Numbered from the stretch's first letter, positions 18,978 through 29,489 are shown. The stretch: 64,000 nt of DNA from Platynereis dumerilii (GCA_026936325.1 JAPTHN010000018.1:14885300-14949299), one strand, 5' to 3'. Program-made: numbers and translations. Notes: generated by a model from the letters alone, not told the origin.

Positions 18978-20018
18978 TTATTCTTTATTCATTTCTTCAT
19001 TCACAATATCAAAACAATGGTCAAGAAGCCGAGTAAAGAGTTTGCCTGAGCATGACACCTGGTGTTTGAGAAGACAATTCTTAACTTTTTCTATACCCTG
19101 GAAGTACAGGAACATGTTGACAAGTTCACCACTCAGGTATAGATTTTTATAAGACAGTTTCATCATCACTTTCCTGACAAGCACTCTGAATGTAACATTG
19201 TCAACTCGTTCTATAACATCATTCAAGTCTTTCTCAGCAGGAGGCCCATCGAAAGCCCGATTGTACTTGGTCCTCAGGGCATGGACAAGCGTTGCATATG
19301 CCAAGTGTTCTATGAGTTCAAGCTTGCTCGGTCTCTCAACTTGAACAGGGAGGTATTCATAGGCGTCGGCATGGTCGTAGTCATCAGGATGCCCCCTGTA
19401 CTCGTTTACTTCGAAGAAGTGCATGCGAGCTTCTTTATCACAGTGATCACGTGAGAGAAATACTCTTGCAGAGCGTTCGCCTGTGGTCTTGAATGTCCAC
19501 CTGAAACCCTCTATCTGGGCACCCTCGTCATTTTCACCAGTGGCAGACTTGCTATTGACGACTTGTGCGAGCTTCTGGTACAGGGTGGCAAACTTGTGGA
19601 ATTCTTCAGAGGAAAGATTTATAGTCTTCGCATGGTTGATAGCGTCGTCAGTTTTCAAAGTTTCTTTTTCTTCCAACGGATGCATGAGACTGACATAGTG
19701 TAGTGTTTCTTTCCCCTCTCGCTTAAATTGTGTTGTCAACAGATGCTGCTTCTTGTTCAACATGACATGGTGTTGGGCTTTCTTTTTCAAAGCGTCCTTG
19801 AAGGGTACGAGTTGCTCACCCAATTTTTCAAAGGACCGCTTGGAAACATGAACATTTCGCCAGCCACTCTTTCCCACTGACACACGGCTGAAAGTCAAGT
19901 AGCCGGCCTTCCACTTGTCACCAGGGTGCGCCGTAACCTTAGTCTTTTCACTGAGTTGTTGGATCAGAGAAACTGCAGCTGCCGCAGGAGGAGCCATGTC
20001 GAGGTGAGCGGAAGTCAT
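18978..20018 (-). CDS. Polinton protein of unknown function, convergent with the polymerase
   Basis: About 346-347 residues from the Met at 20,018 (MTSAHLDMAPPAAAA); an alternative start is the Met at 19,997. The longer upstream frame lacks protein-like sequence. The N-terminal part has a low-complexity Ala run, then a folded, basic region (VSVGKSGWRNVHVSKRSFEK, KKKAQHHVMLNKKQ). The middle is acidic (HPDDYDHADAYEY) and the C terminus is helical and hydrophobic, with LSGELVNMFLYFQGIEKV and several Cys. No signal peptide or membrane span. I do not recognise a family. Its place beyond the polymerase at the element's right edge and its own strand suggest a separate transcription unit. Confidence 0.6.
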   Translation of the reverse strand: MTSAHLDMAPPAAAAVSLIQQLSEKTKVTAHPGDKWKAGYLTFSRVSVGKSGWRNVHVSKRSFEKLGEQLVPFKDALKKKAQHHVMLNKKQHLLTTQFKREGKETLHYVSLMHPLEEKETLKTDDAINHAKTINLSSEEFHKFATLYQKLAQVVNSKSATGENDEGAQIEGFRWTFKTTGERSARVFLSRDHCDKEARMHFFEVNEYRGHPDDYDHADAYEYLPVQVERPSKLELIEHLAYATLVHALRTKYNRAFDGPPAEKDLNDVIERVDNVTFRVLVRKVMMKLSYKNLYLSGELVNMFLYFQGIEKVKNCLLKHQVSCSGKLFTRLLDHCFDIVNEEMNKE

Positions 20019-20135
20019 CGTGTCTGGTGAGTTAAGTGCAAGTGCAGTCAAGAGACCCCAAGAGCAGAATGAAAACTCCAAGTACTGGTGAGTCTTTATA
20101 CTATTCTCTGCGCACGCATGGGGGGTTACCAACAA

Positions 20136-20179
20136 TACACTTATTCTCTGATTGGCTGCTCACCAGTCCTACTGCCCTA
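20136..20179. other. Short transition between Polinton gene and minisatellite
   Basis: Contains ATTGGCTG (inverted CCAAT-type box, about 20,152) close upstream of the minus-strand 347-aa gene, so it may be part of that gene's promoter. The outer end of the Polinton should be near here or in the following minisatellite, but no terminal repeat is visible. Confidence 0.25.
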
Positions 20180-20545
20180 CTGACCTACTGACACACTAAA
20201 ACAGGGTAACAAGGGGGTCTTGACACACTAACCTACTGTCCTACTTAACTTCAAAGACAGGGTTGACACGCTGACCTACTTATGGAACTTCAAAAGAGTG
20301 GGGTGTCCTACTGACCTACTTATGGCACTTCAAAGGACAGGTGTGACCTGCTGACCTACTTTTGGTACTTTGACCTACAGAGAGGATGGTGACCTACTTA
20401 AGGACCTCACAGGTGTTGATGGTGACCTACTTAGGGTGGAGATGGCCTCCAGGAGCAGATGGTGACCTACTTAAGGTCCTCACAGGAGTGGATGGTGACC
20501 TACTTAGCTGATGGTGACCCAGTGACCTACTTACAGGGCTCGCAC
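20180..20545 (+). repeat. Degenerate minisatellite based on TGACCTACTTA
   Basis: About ten copies of TGACCTACT(TA), spaced irregularly by about 30-45 bases, with companion phrases such as GGATGGTGACC and CTCACAGG. It links the Polinton to the satellite array. The core contains TGACCT, the complement of the nuclear-receptor half-site AGGTCA; this may be chance. Confidence 0.75.
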
Positions 20546-20558
20546 AGGGGCAGATGGC

Positions 20559-20580
20559 GACGATGGCCTACGCCATCGTC
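20559..20580. repeat. Perfect 9-bp hairpin next to the satellite junction
   Basis: GACGATGGC (20,559-20,567) and its exact complement GCCATCGTC (20,572-20,580) with a 4-base loop CTAC. It lies about 45 bases before the first satellite base at 20,626. Confidence 0.8.
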
Positions 20581-20799
20581 ACGTAACACCCCCATAAAAG
20601 GATGGTATAGGTCACGTATGGTAGTGAAAGTGCCAGAATCTGAGACCGAGTTCTGGATGGGCCCTGTGGGGATGTCAAGAAGTCCCATCTGGCCAGTGAG
20701 TTGGAAAACAGCTTGTGGTTGAGGGTTATATCTAGCCGAGCTATTATGGGCTGGAGACCATCGGTGAGAACTAGGCATAACAGGTTAGAATTCAGTACT

Positions 20800-23220
20800 A
20801 TGAGAATAAACATTCCAGGGACCTATGAAAGGGAGCTATTCCAATTCCAGCCAACCTGGAGAGACCATTCACTATGGGTAGAAGACTGTCCGAGAGGTTG
20901 GAATCGCAGACAGTTGTTTTATGTCGAGTGATGTGTGAGGATCGTGTACTGTGGTGGATAGGGATGAAAGATGTACTATTGTCTCAGTATGTTAGTCATG
21001 ACAGGGAAGGCTTTGATATATTGGTGAAGTCGCTATGAGGTCCCAGGGGCAGGGTTTTACTACTCTAACAGGTGAACTGTCAGTGGCTGTGTTCCGTGGC
21101 CGTCCCAGCGCACAAGTTTATCTGTACGTTGGCAGTAACAGTCAGCGTCGAGGGGCTCTATTGTGGGAAAGTTTATTAGAGGAGCAGTCGATTACTTCAG
21201 AGAGGAAAGTCTGAGCCTGGTGCGGTTACCAGAACATCCCCTGTGTGGCCATAAAATAAGGAGAGTTCAGGGGCACTGCTGCAGGTCCTTATTACGGGTC
21301 AGTTATGGCGGCTGAGCGTCATGAAACCATGAAGTAAGATTGAAAAATAAAGATTAAAAAATTAAATTAAAAAATAAATAAAACCTGCTTGTGTATAGAA
21401 TGTACAAAATAGAAGGAAGAGTTGAGAAGAGGATGACAAGACCACTTGATGGCCAAGTTCGAGACCCCAGGCTTAGGGAGCGATGGATGAAGTGGACCTA
21501 CATGCATCACCATAGCATCCATGAGTGCCTGAGCGAGGGAGTAGTCAAAGATAAGAACCAGGGAGGGAATAGAACCCAGGTCTGTGTCTAAGTCTGGGAG
21601 AAGAGCAAAAGCACTGAATCGGAGTTGGCAATTGCTGTCTATTGGTGTTGCTTGAGCTAGATTTTACCAGGGAATATAGAATGTATGTTTGGTCCATATA
21701 ATCCCACTGAAGACGAACTCCCTGGGTGTTACCTCGGTCTAGGTGCATTTAAGAGAAAGGGAAAAAGGATGATGTTGTGCAAATTTTTAGGGGGAAGAGT
21801 GAAAGTGGATGTGTGCCAAGGAATAGAAGGAAAGGGAGTGACTAACAGATAATTTAAAGAGGAGGGAGAACTCAGCCTATGAGCTAACTATGCTATAATA
21901 GTGTTTAAATTTTTAGAAATTATTTTAGAGATAAAAAAGGCTGGCAAGGGACATAGGTCATGAGGATCCGCAAGGCTAAGTCAAGAGGTCTCATACCAAG
22001 AATAAAAATAGGGGATGCTATCCTACTGATTGTCTAAATGGAGGCCAAATGCCGAGGAGCTGGGCCGGCGCCAATGGCCTCTTAATTTAGATTACTGGGA
22101 GGCTAAGAAGTCTCCCGTTGTGAGGTGTAATGTTATTTATCGGATTGGATGGCTAAGAAAATTGAAAAAGCCTAATGTTGGGCAGATCACTCGTTTCAGC
22201 CCCGGCGGGTAATATTTGCGGTCAGCGCTGGCCTGTTAGGTAAAATGTTGGGTTTTTCCAACAGTTTGTGAACTGGGGGTCGTACCACACGAACACAGGG
22301 ACCGAAGGAAGATTGCACGAGCTATACCAACCGCTCCAGGGACCCCAGGGAAGTCGGTATATCAAGAACTGTAGCTCCCTAGTACAGGAGAGCCTTGTAT
22401 ACCCGGGACCACTGGGGATTCAGCGAGGTCAATTGAAGGGTTCCCGAGCAAGCAAAAGGGCCCCATGGATCAGTCTTCCTAAATGTGGTGCGTGAGGTAT
22501 GAATGCATATGGGTTCGTTGATGGACATGGATAGTAGTAGTATGGAGTTCAATTTGGACAAGATATGCAATCTTTGTCATTTTAACTATGGATTGGTTAT
22601 GGTGATTAAGATTCAGATTTAAAGGCCACACATCTGGAAGGTTACTTTATAGATTGGTAAAATTATAGACTCTGCTAGTGCTCTGACTGTGTTAAGAGGC
22701 TCACGGGGCCAAGGAGAGCCTGTGTATGCGAGCAAGTTCCCTGTGTGAGAGAAGGGTTGCTCCAATTTGGAAGGGATCATAAACAGACTGGGTTCTAGGT
22801 TGTCCCACCGTTGGTCCATCTTCTTCTAAAAGTAAGGGAGGATCGGTGTGAAATGTGCGTAGGCTGGTCCGGTCCAGGATCGAAGCCATAGAGGTGGCTT
22901 GAAGGCTTACATTCGAGATCTAGCTGCAAAGAGAACATGGCAAGGAAGGAAGGGAAATTATTAAACAATTAAAGGACCGAGAGAGGTCCAAATACATAAC
23001 ATATGGGGATAGTAATGAAATTTTAGTGAGTCGAGAAATGAGTATACAAACGATCCCCAAAATTAAGGGACAAGGGGAATGGTAGAGGGGGCCATCAGCA
23101 TGATGTCAGTGCTTCATGGGGAAATCTGGTATAAATCGGTCCCTGCCTTAACTCCAGAAGTGGTGTAAAATACCTGAACAACTGGCAGAGATAGCATTTT
23201 TGTGGTCAATTGGGCCGAAG
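20800..23220. other. Satellite unit, first 2.4 kb: no gene; A-rich tract
   Basis: No coding sequence recognised; the frames present are 76 codons or fewer and domain-free. An A/T-rich tract of AATAAA/TTAAAA-like words at about 21,338-21,383 varies in length and sequence between copies (near 33,237, 45,130 and 57,024). Otherwise unique-looking sequence within the unit. Confidence 0.5.
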
Positions 23221-24116
23221 CCAGTATCTTAGGGCTTAGTGCCTTTATAAGGATTATGTACACATGTCCGTGAGGGTTAGCTATGTTGATTCTAAGCCAG
23301 TATCCTATGGCTTATGTCGACCCTCACAGGGTCGGCCGTGAGTCTCCGTCTCATGAAAGTCGGGAGGACTCAATCCAGTATCTTAGGGTTTAGTGCTAGC
23401 CCTTCAGGGTTAGCTGTATACATAAGAAACTGGGAGATCAGAAAGATCTCTTCGCCAGTATCTTAGGGCTTAGTGCAGTTAGTAAGGATTGGATGCCCTT
23501 AAACTTTTAAGGGACAGATACGAGGGCCCGGGCCAGTATCTTAGGGCTTAGAGCAGCCCTTTCAGGATCAGTTGTGAGTCTGAATTCCGTGCAGGTCGGA
23601 GAGGCTCAATCCAGTATCTTAGGGCTTAGTGCTAGCCTTTCAGGATTAGCTGTAGATGCAATCCGTCAGCAGGTCAAAGAGATTTAAGCCAGTATCTTAG
23701 GGCTTAGTGCAGTTCGCAAGGATTAGTAGACCGTGGCTCCAGGAGTAAGGTACTATGGCCTCGGGCCAGTATCTTAGGGCTTAGAGCAGACCTTTCAGTT
23801 GTCAGTCTGAATCCCGAGTAGGTCGGGGGGGCTCAATCCAGTATCTTAGGGTTGAGTGCTAGCCTTTCAGGATTAGCTGTAGATGCAACCAACCGGCAAG
23901 TGAGGGAGCCCTCAACCAGTATCTTAGGGTTTAGTGCATATTGTAAGGAAAGCAGTTCATGGCTCAAGCAGTCAGATGAGATTGCCCCGGGCCAGTATCT
24001 TAGGGCTTGGGGCAGCCCTTTCAGGGTCAGTTATAAGTCTAAATCCCGTGCAGATCGGGGTGGCCCCGAACCAGTATCTTAGGGTTTCGTGCTGGCCTTT
24101 CAAGGTCAAAGTATAG
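23221..24116 (+). repeat. 77-bp minisatellite in trimeric higher-order pattern (copy 1)
   Basis: Twelve monomers each begin with CCAGTATCTTAGGG(C/T)TTAG or a close variant, at 23,221, 23,297, 23,375, 23,455, 23,533, 23,611, 23,689, 23,766, 23,838, 23,916, 23,992 and 24,071 (spacing 72-80). Monomers alternate strictly A-B-C: A ends with TAAGGATT-like sequence, B carries GCAGGTCGG-like sequence, and C carries CTAGCCTTTCAGGATTAGC. This gives four trimers of about 227-234 bp. Each monomer embeds the telomeric hexamer TTAGGG. Confidence 0.92.
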
Positions 24117-24589
24117 AAAACAGGTCATAAGTCCAGGGCACGATCGTTTTTGTCTTGACGTGTAAAACAGGTCATAGATCCCGGGCACGACCGGTTTGTC
24201 AGAAAATAGGCTAATGGGGTCAGTAATAAAAGGAACGAAGGAAAGAAGGGTGGCCGATCAGCTAGGGAGACCAAGGTAAAATTATGGTCAGATTTATGCA
24301 TCACCTCGGTTCCTTCTTTCTGTCACTGGAGTCAGTCGGATCCGTGTCTACTGGTGTTTCCCATAGAAGGAGACCTGAGACCACCTGGCATCTAACACCC
24401 AACGCATTAAGTGCCTAACGGGCATTTGAGTGAGAAAGGCTAATCTAAGAACTTTGAACCAGAACTCAAACCGCTTCTGGTGGCCTAACTCAGGTGGTGC
24501 TCCCAGTTCTACATCTAAGTTAGTGATCCGAAGATCATTGAATATTTAAGGCTAAGTTCCCCACCGGGAACTGTCTACTTTTCGGATTA
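24117..24589. other. Satellite unit: short duplicated phrase, no gene
   Basis: AACAGGTCATA(A/G)(G)TCC..GGGCACGA occurs twice near 24,118 and 24,166. A GAAAGAAGG/CCTTCTTTC pair at about 24,240 and 24,312 could form a long-loop inverted repeat. No gene recognised. The same sequence recurs in copies 2-4. Confidence 0.4.
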
Positions 24590-25200
24590 GTGTGTGTTCT
24601 CATAGGTGGATTCAAGTCTGTGTTTGATCTGGACGTTTTGCCACAAACAGAACATCCCTGTGGCTTGTCACCAGTGTGTTTTGTGAGGCTGTTGTATGGG
24701 CTGAATATTCTGACGCAAACTGAACAACCGTACGGCTTTTCTCCAGTATGTGTTTCTCATGTGTGACTTGAACTGTTAGTCCAGGTGAACCCTCTGCCGC
24801 AAATGGAACATCCATACGGGATTTCTCCCTTGTGTTGTCTCAGATGATGGGTTAGATCTCCATTGGTACCATCCATTTACTCACACACAAGACATTTGTA
24901 GGGCTACTCTCCATTATGTGATCTCAAACGTGCTGTAAGAAGTGATTTGGTTCTGCGTTTAATGCCATAAACGGGACATCCAAAGGGCCTCTCATCAGTG
25001 TGACTCATCCTGTGCGTTGTCACTTCTCCCTTGTTAACAAATCTTTTACCACAAGCTGATCATCCATGTGGTGAGCATTTTGTCGCAATCCGAACATCCA
25101 TACAGCCTTTCTCCAGTGTGTGTTCTTGTGTATGCTTTCCAGTTCTTCATTTGTCATGGATGTTATACCATATTCTGAACATCCATGTGGCTTTAGAAGA
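24590..25200 (-). pseudogene. Decayed C2H2 zinc-finger array (copy 1)
   Basis: Minus-strand translation in more than one frame gives about six or seven remnants of tandem Krueppel-type fingers. Typical linkers and finger starts are [44 protein letters not shown] and HNGE.PYKCLVC, with histidine ends such as RMSHT, RLRSHNGE and MRTHT. Fingers are spaced by about 84 bases. Stops and frame changes interrupt the array and several finger Cys/His are lost (for example Cys to Tyr in GCPVYG), so it cannot encode a working protein. It is a host zinc-finger gene fragment captured in the satellite unit. The closest family is not determinable. Confidence 0.8.
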
Positions 25201-26099
25201 AGTGGCTAAAAGTAAACTCATGAAGTGATTAACTGTTGGATGATGCAGGAGTCAATCTTGTGAGTTATCTATACTGGGCTAACAGGGATGGTCAATCTAA
25301 AGGGCAGCCAAGAGTATCTCAGGGTGTGAGATAACTAAGTTAGATAATTGGATTGATATTAAGTTTTGCGGAACAATTTCTATTTATTCTCCTCAGAGTA
25401 CATGTATGGGGGCCGCCATGGAGGGAAGGCATGTGGGAGAAGAAGAAGAAAAAGTAATAAGGCCCAAAATTATAAGAAACCTGCGGAATGAGAGGAGAGA
25501 AGAAGCAGAAGAAGGTGTTTATGGAAAGTAGCCGTGATTTATCCAATACGGGACCAGGTTACTATGGAATTTTGTAGTATCCAGTTGCTGTCCCTAGCTC
25601 ATCCATTGGAAAAGCTTGATGGAGAGATGACGTCAATGCAGTCAGAAGAATGTCGTGGGTGGTTGGTACAAGTCCCGAGTCTTCTCTCGGACGTGGTATT
25701 TTAATTCCCTGTGGTCATCACTTCAGTTCCCGTCCAGCAGAGTAGGCCTGGCACTAAAATACACCAATTTGGTCAATGTAGTTACCGAGCTTGACACCAG
25801 GAGTCGCTTTTCGTCAAAGTTAAATCTGTAAGTGCCCCCTGGCTGGAAGTTGGACAGCAGAGCAGTAAGATGACCATCTATCAGTTAGGAGAATGACCAG
25901 ATGGTGATCATCCATCAGGGACATGACCAATTGGCAAAGACCTCACAATAGCATTTTAAGGTTTTCTAAAGCCATGCTTGGCCTGGTGCCTATATTTTGA
26001 TGGAAACCAGTTCAGGATATGACCAATGTGGTCAGTCTGTTAGGGACATGACCTATTGGAAGGGAAAGCAAATTTCAACAAAGAAGTCAATGAGGATCA
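25201..26099. other. Satellite unit: no gene; short acidic ORF with strong Kozak context
   Basis: At 25,418-25,531 a 37-codon plus-strand frame begins in GGCCGCCATGG (ideal Kozak context), 22 bases after a splice-acceptor-like T/C tract ending TCCTCAG. The peptide is charged (MEGRHVGEEEEKVIRPK...). No homologue recognised and probably chance. The rest of this stretch is non-coding. Confidence 0.3.
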
Positions 26100-27290
26100 A
26101 AACAAGGAAATTACGGGAAGTTATTTCCCAAAAGTGTCATGGACCTATTCTGAGAAAATTCAAGAAGATCGGGATAGCATGTAACTAAGTCAGAGGGACT
26201 TATGGCCAATATGTTATGGTCAAATTTGTTTGTAGGATGTATTAAGAGAGGAATTATAAGCAATTAGGCCATCACGAGATTAGATGAAGCCTGTGACATG
26301 GCCCTTCTGAAATAAATTTTGTGCAAAAGGACGGTTCCAATTTTCAAAAAATTCCCATTAAAGAAGCAGCAAAGGTAAAGCCACGAAAATTACGCGGGGT
26401 TGTTGGCCAAAGTGTAATGGAACTAATCTGAGAAAAATCGAGAAAATTGGACCACGGGAAAAAAAGCCCTTGTCCAAAATATGTCGGGAGTAATACTGCT
26501 CACTGGGCAGTTGGAAACATTCAGAAAAATTCGGGAATAGGGCCACTAGGTGCGGGAGGCATCCAGAGTTCAAATTCCGAGCTCCACCATAATTTTTTGA
26601 AAACTCGCGGGACACTCCTCGGTCATGACCTTGACCCAGAGTGGGTGACGTCATTGAAGTAGATCAGTCAAAATGACTCACAACAGCTACATTGTGGTCC
26701 AATTGTTTGTAGGATGTTCAGAGAAGAGAATTATAAACAATTAGGCCGTCACGAGATTAAATGCAGCCTGTGACATGGCCATTTTGAAATAAATTTTGTG
26801 CAAAAGGACAGTACCAATTTTCGAAAAATTCCCATTAAAAGACCAGCAAAGATAGAGCCACGAAAATTGCAAGAGGTTGTTGGCCAAAGTGTAATGGAAC
26901 TATTCTAAGAGAATCGAGAAAATCGGACCACAGGAAAAAAAGCCCTTGTCCCAAATATGTCGAGAGTAAAACTGCTCACTGGGCAGTTAGAAAAATTCAG
27001 AAAAATTCGGGAATAGAGCCATTATGTGCGGGAAGCATCCAGGGTTCCAATTCCGAGCTCCAGAATAATCTTCTGAAAACCCGCGGGATACTCCCCAACC
27101 ATGACCTTGACCCAGAGTGGGTGACGTCATAATAGCGGTCATCCAGACAGGCCTGTAATTGGGTCAAATCTGAATTCTAACAGATATATTATGGTCAAAA
27201 TTGTTTGAAGGATGTACAGAGAGAGGAACACTAAACCATTAGACCAGCAGAAGGTTAGGTGAAGCACATGGCATCATACAGAAAGCCCAC
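26100..27290 (+). repeat. 480-500-bp AT-rich tandem subrepeats (copy 1)
   Basis: Two full units start at about 26,214 and 26,692 (T(T)ATGGTCAAATTTGTTTGTAGGATG type), and a partial third at 27,189. A shortened older relative lies at about 26,100-26,190 (GGAAATTACGGGAAGTTATTT). Shared phrases include TTAGGCC(A/G)TCACGAGATTA, GAAATAAATTTTGTGCAAAAG and GAGTGGGTGACGTCAT. Each unit carries the palindromic TGACGTCA (CRE-type) at its end. Confidence 0.88.
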
Positions 27291-27759
27291 TCACCTGATA
27301 ATTTCCTGTGGATAATTTCATCCAGAAAGTTGAAAATTAAATAAAAAATATACTCCATGTGATCCAGTTGCAGGTAAAATCCGAATAGTGAGAAGAGAGA
27401 ACAGATTGAATGATTAACTGGGGAGATTTGATTGAAATTGAAATGATTGAGAAGCAATCATAATTGCGCCAAATTTATAAAGTTTGCAGACACGCTCGGG
27501 ACCCCGGTACGGCTGCCGTTTCGTCCTCACTTGGACTCCTCAGCCTGGGGGTGGCTGTCTGCTAACTGTTCTGCAGCCAATTCCAGCAGAAACAGTGGAA
27601 ATAAAGCCAAAATACATCCAAAAACCAGAGAGCCTGAAAACAACATGTTCACCTTCAGTATAACCGTCGAGAAATGGCGCGACGCCCAGACGGCCGCCAG
27701 GTGGAGACAGAGTGCGCACAGAGCTAGCCATTGGTGGGGGTTTCCCATGAAAATAAGTA

Positions 27760-29400
27760 TGTTCGGGGGGTGTTGGGGGGGGTGTTGGGTACCTGGAAAA
27801 TTCTATTAATTCAAGTCGACCAGAATGGTCCAAGAATGGGGCCAATACGTGGAAAATTGAGCGAGATATGACACGATTGTGATTTTAAGCAATTATTTTT
27901 TTCTGGAAAAAGTACGATAGTTAGAGGGCTGCAATTTGGAGGGTAAGGACCTGGGAGGTAAGGGGGGTCACTGAATTTTTCTCAGGGGGGGCCGAGTTCT
28001 GTAAGTCCTGGAATTTTCGCCGCAAAAAAAGTAAATTCTGAATCTGGGCCTCGGCCACGTGGTGTTGCAGACGTAATGAATGGGGCGTATTTAAGGGTTG
28101 AGGGGTGATCCTCGGGGGTGTGGGGGTCAAGGGGGGTCATGTGGGTGCCCAAGAGATCTTAATATGGCTGCAGGCCGAGCCCGAAGACCGAGGAAAGCGA
28201 GAAATTAAAATTTCAAAAAATTGGCTCCAGGGGCGGATTCGGGAGTCAGGGGGGGTGCAGGGGGGTCCAGAAATTATTATTAGGTGCAAATGGTAGGGAT
28301 AGAGACAAGATTTACTTAATATTAATAAAATTGAGGAAATTTGAAATTATTGTTGTTGTTTTGAATTACATTAATTATGAAAAAAGTGTCAGTCTCGGAG
28401 GGCTGCACTTTGTGAAAAGGGCTTCTAGATGGGTCCAAGGGTATTACTGAACATATTTCACAGTAATTAGGCTCATGTGTATCGTAAAAAGGTAAATTGA
28501 AATTTTGTCCAACACTGGATCCACACATCGAGCACGTGGTTGAATGAAAGTGTCGTGGGGGTCTATTGAGGGGGTCAAAGACCCCTTGGGGGGGCATAGG
28601 AGATAATTGGGACCTATAGGTATTACTTTGTTGTGTGTACGGTTGATAGTTAGGCCTCAAAGTTACCAGTGAGTGATAATTGGGGATGTAAACAAACCAG
28701 AGATTCTTCTGCGCAGGGGGGTCGGCGGGGGGTGGGGGGGTGTTTTTGAGGTTCTGAAAATTATGTTAATTCACCCCGGTCACAATGGTATCTGAATAGA
28801 GAAAAACGACCCAAAATTGAGGAAATTTTAATTCAATCTTAATTTTATGGAATAAAAATATTTATGGACAATTACCAGATTGAGAGGGCTGTACTTTCCC
28901 TCTTTCAGGTCTAGGGAGGCCTTGGGGGGCTATCGATTACCCTGGAGGGTGAATCAGTCTCGAAAGCGCCTATGACAAGTTTGTTGAATATTGTCCATTT
29001 TTGGATCTGCGCACCGAGTAATATGATTGAAAAAATTATTCACGGGGGCTACGTGGGGCCCTGGGGTTGTCCCTGGGGGGTGTGGAATCTGTGTTGGGTC
29101 TGTAGGAGCAAATTGATTACATGCATAGGCCTTATAGATCCCCGAGGGTGGAATAATGGTGGAAATTGTGATTTTGAGGATTTTTAGCATGCAGGGGCGG
29201 ATTCAGGAGCCAGGGGGGGTCCGGGGGGGTCGGGAATATTTTTAGAGTTAGTTTCAGGGGGTCAAGGTTATTAATAATGAACAGGAAGTAAATGAGTATA
29301 AGAAAGTTGTGACAACCAGTGATTTTGTTAGAACCATTTTATTTGATGAAGTCGAAGATACCAATGGCTGACTTTCCAGATATGGGCCTAAATTAAGTAG
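27760..29400 (+). repeat. 475-490-bp tandem subrepeats with long G runs (copy 1)
   Basis: Anchor GAGGGCTG(C/T)A(A/C)TTT recurs at 27,924, 28,398 and 28,884, with a weaker relative (TGGCTGACTTTCCAGAT) at about 29,365. G runs occur at one point per unit: about 27,766-27,788, 28,247-28,268, 28,716-28,740 and 29,211-29,232. The strongest, GGGGGG-TCGGC-GGGGGG-T-GGGGGGG at 28,716, fits a G-quadruplex. Between units, CAGGGGCGGATTC(A/G)GGAG occurs at about 28,229 and 29,191. Confidence 0.85.
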
Positions 29401-29489
29401 GACTGATTCAGGAACGTGTAGGGGATGAACCCTGTAGAAAGATTATGCTATCTGGAAGCTGTTGGGTGATTAGGCTGTATGGTGAATGT

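Larger units (their letters stand above)
1208..20135. mobile_element. Polinton/Maverick (adintovirus-like) element, gene-bearing span
   Basis: This stretch holds the Polinton hallmark set: family B DNA polymerase, retrovirus-type integrase, A32/FtsK-like ATPase, adenain-like cysteine protease, major capsid protein and a minor capsid protein. Several proteins of unknown role accompany them. Genes from 5.2 to 12.0 kb are packed head to tail on the minus strand with overlaps or gaps of a few bases, as in a virus. Limits given are the outermost supported genes; terminal inverted repeats and target-site duplication were not found, so the true ends are unknown. Nearly all parts read open over full length. 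The element looks largely whole, with about one break or spliced part at most, and is probably young. It lies next to a subtelomeric satellite array. Confidence 0.9.

Noticed and set aside
1-20625. Terminal inverted repeats of the Polinton
   Set aside because: I compared the right border (about 20,020-20,600) with the left 4 kb in reverse complement by eye and saw no match. The left end may lie outside the window.
23221-24116. Regularly spaced repeats resembling a CRISPR array
   Set aside because: The stretches between the conserved heads are not unique spacers but recur in an A-B-C order. The context is an animal chromosome end and no cas genes are present. It is a minisatellite.
25418-25531. 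37-codon frame with ideal Kozak start and acceptor-like sequence upstream
   Set aside because: Too short, with no homologue or domain, and conservation among copies is uninformative because the units are near-identical. Kept only as a note.
28322-28660. 112-codon minus-strand frame with two CxxC pairs
   Set aside because: It spans subrepeat boundaries and ends in low-complexity sequence. The CxxC pairs are not in a known zinc-finger pattern.
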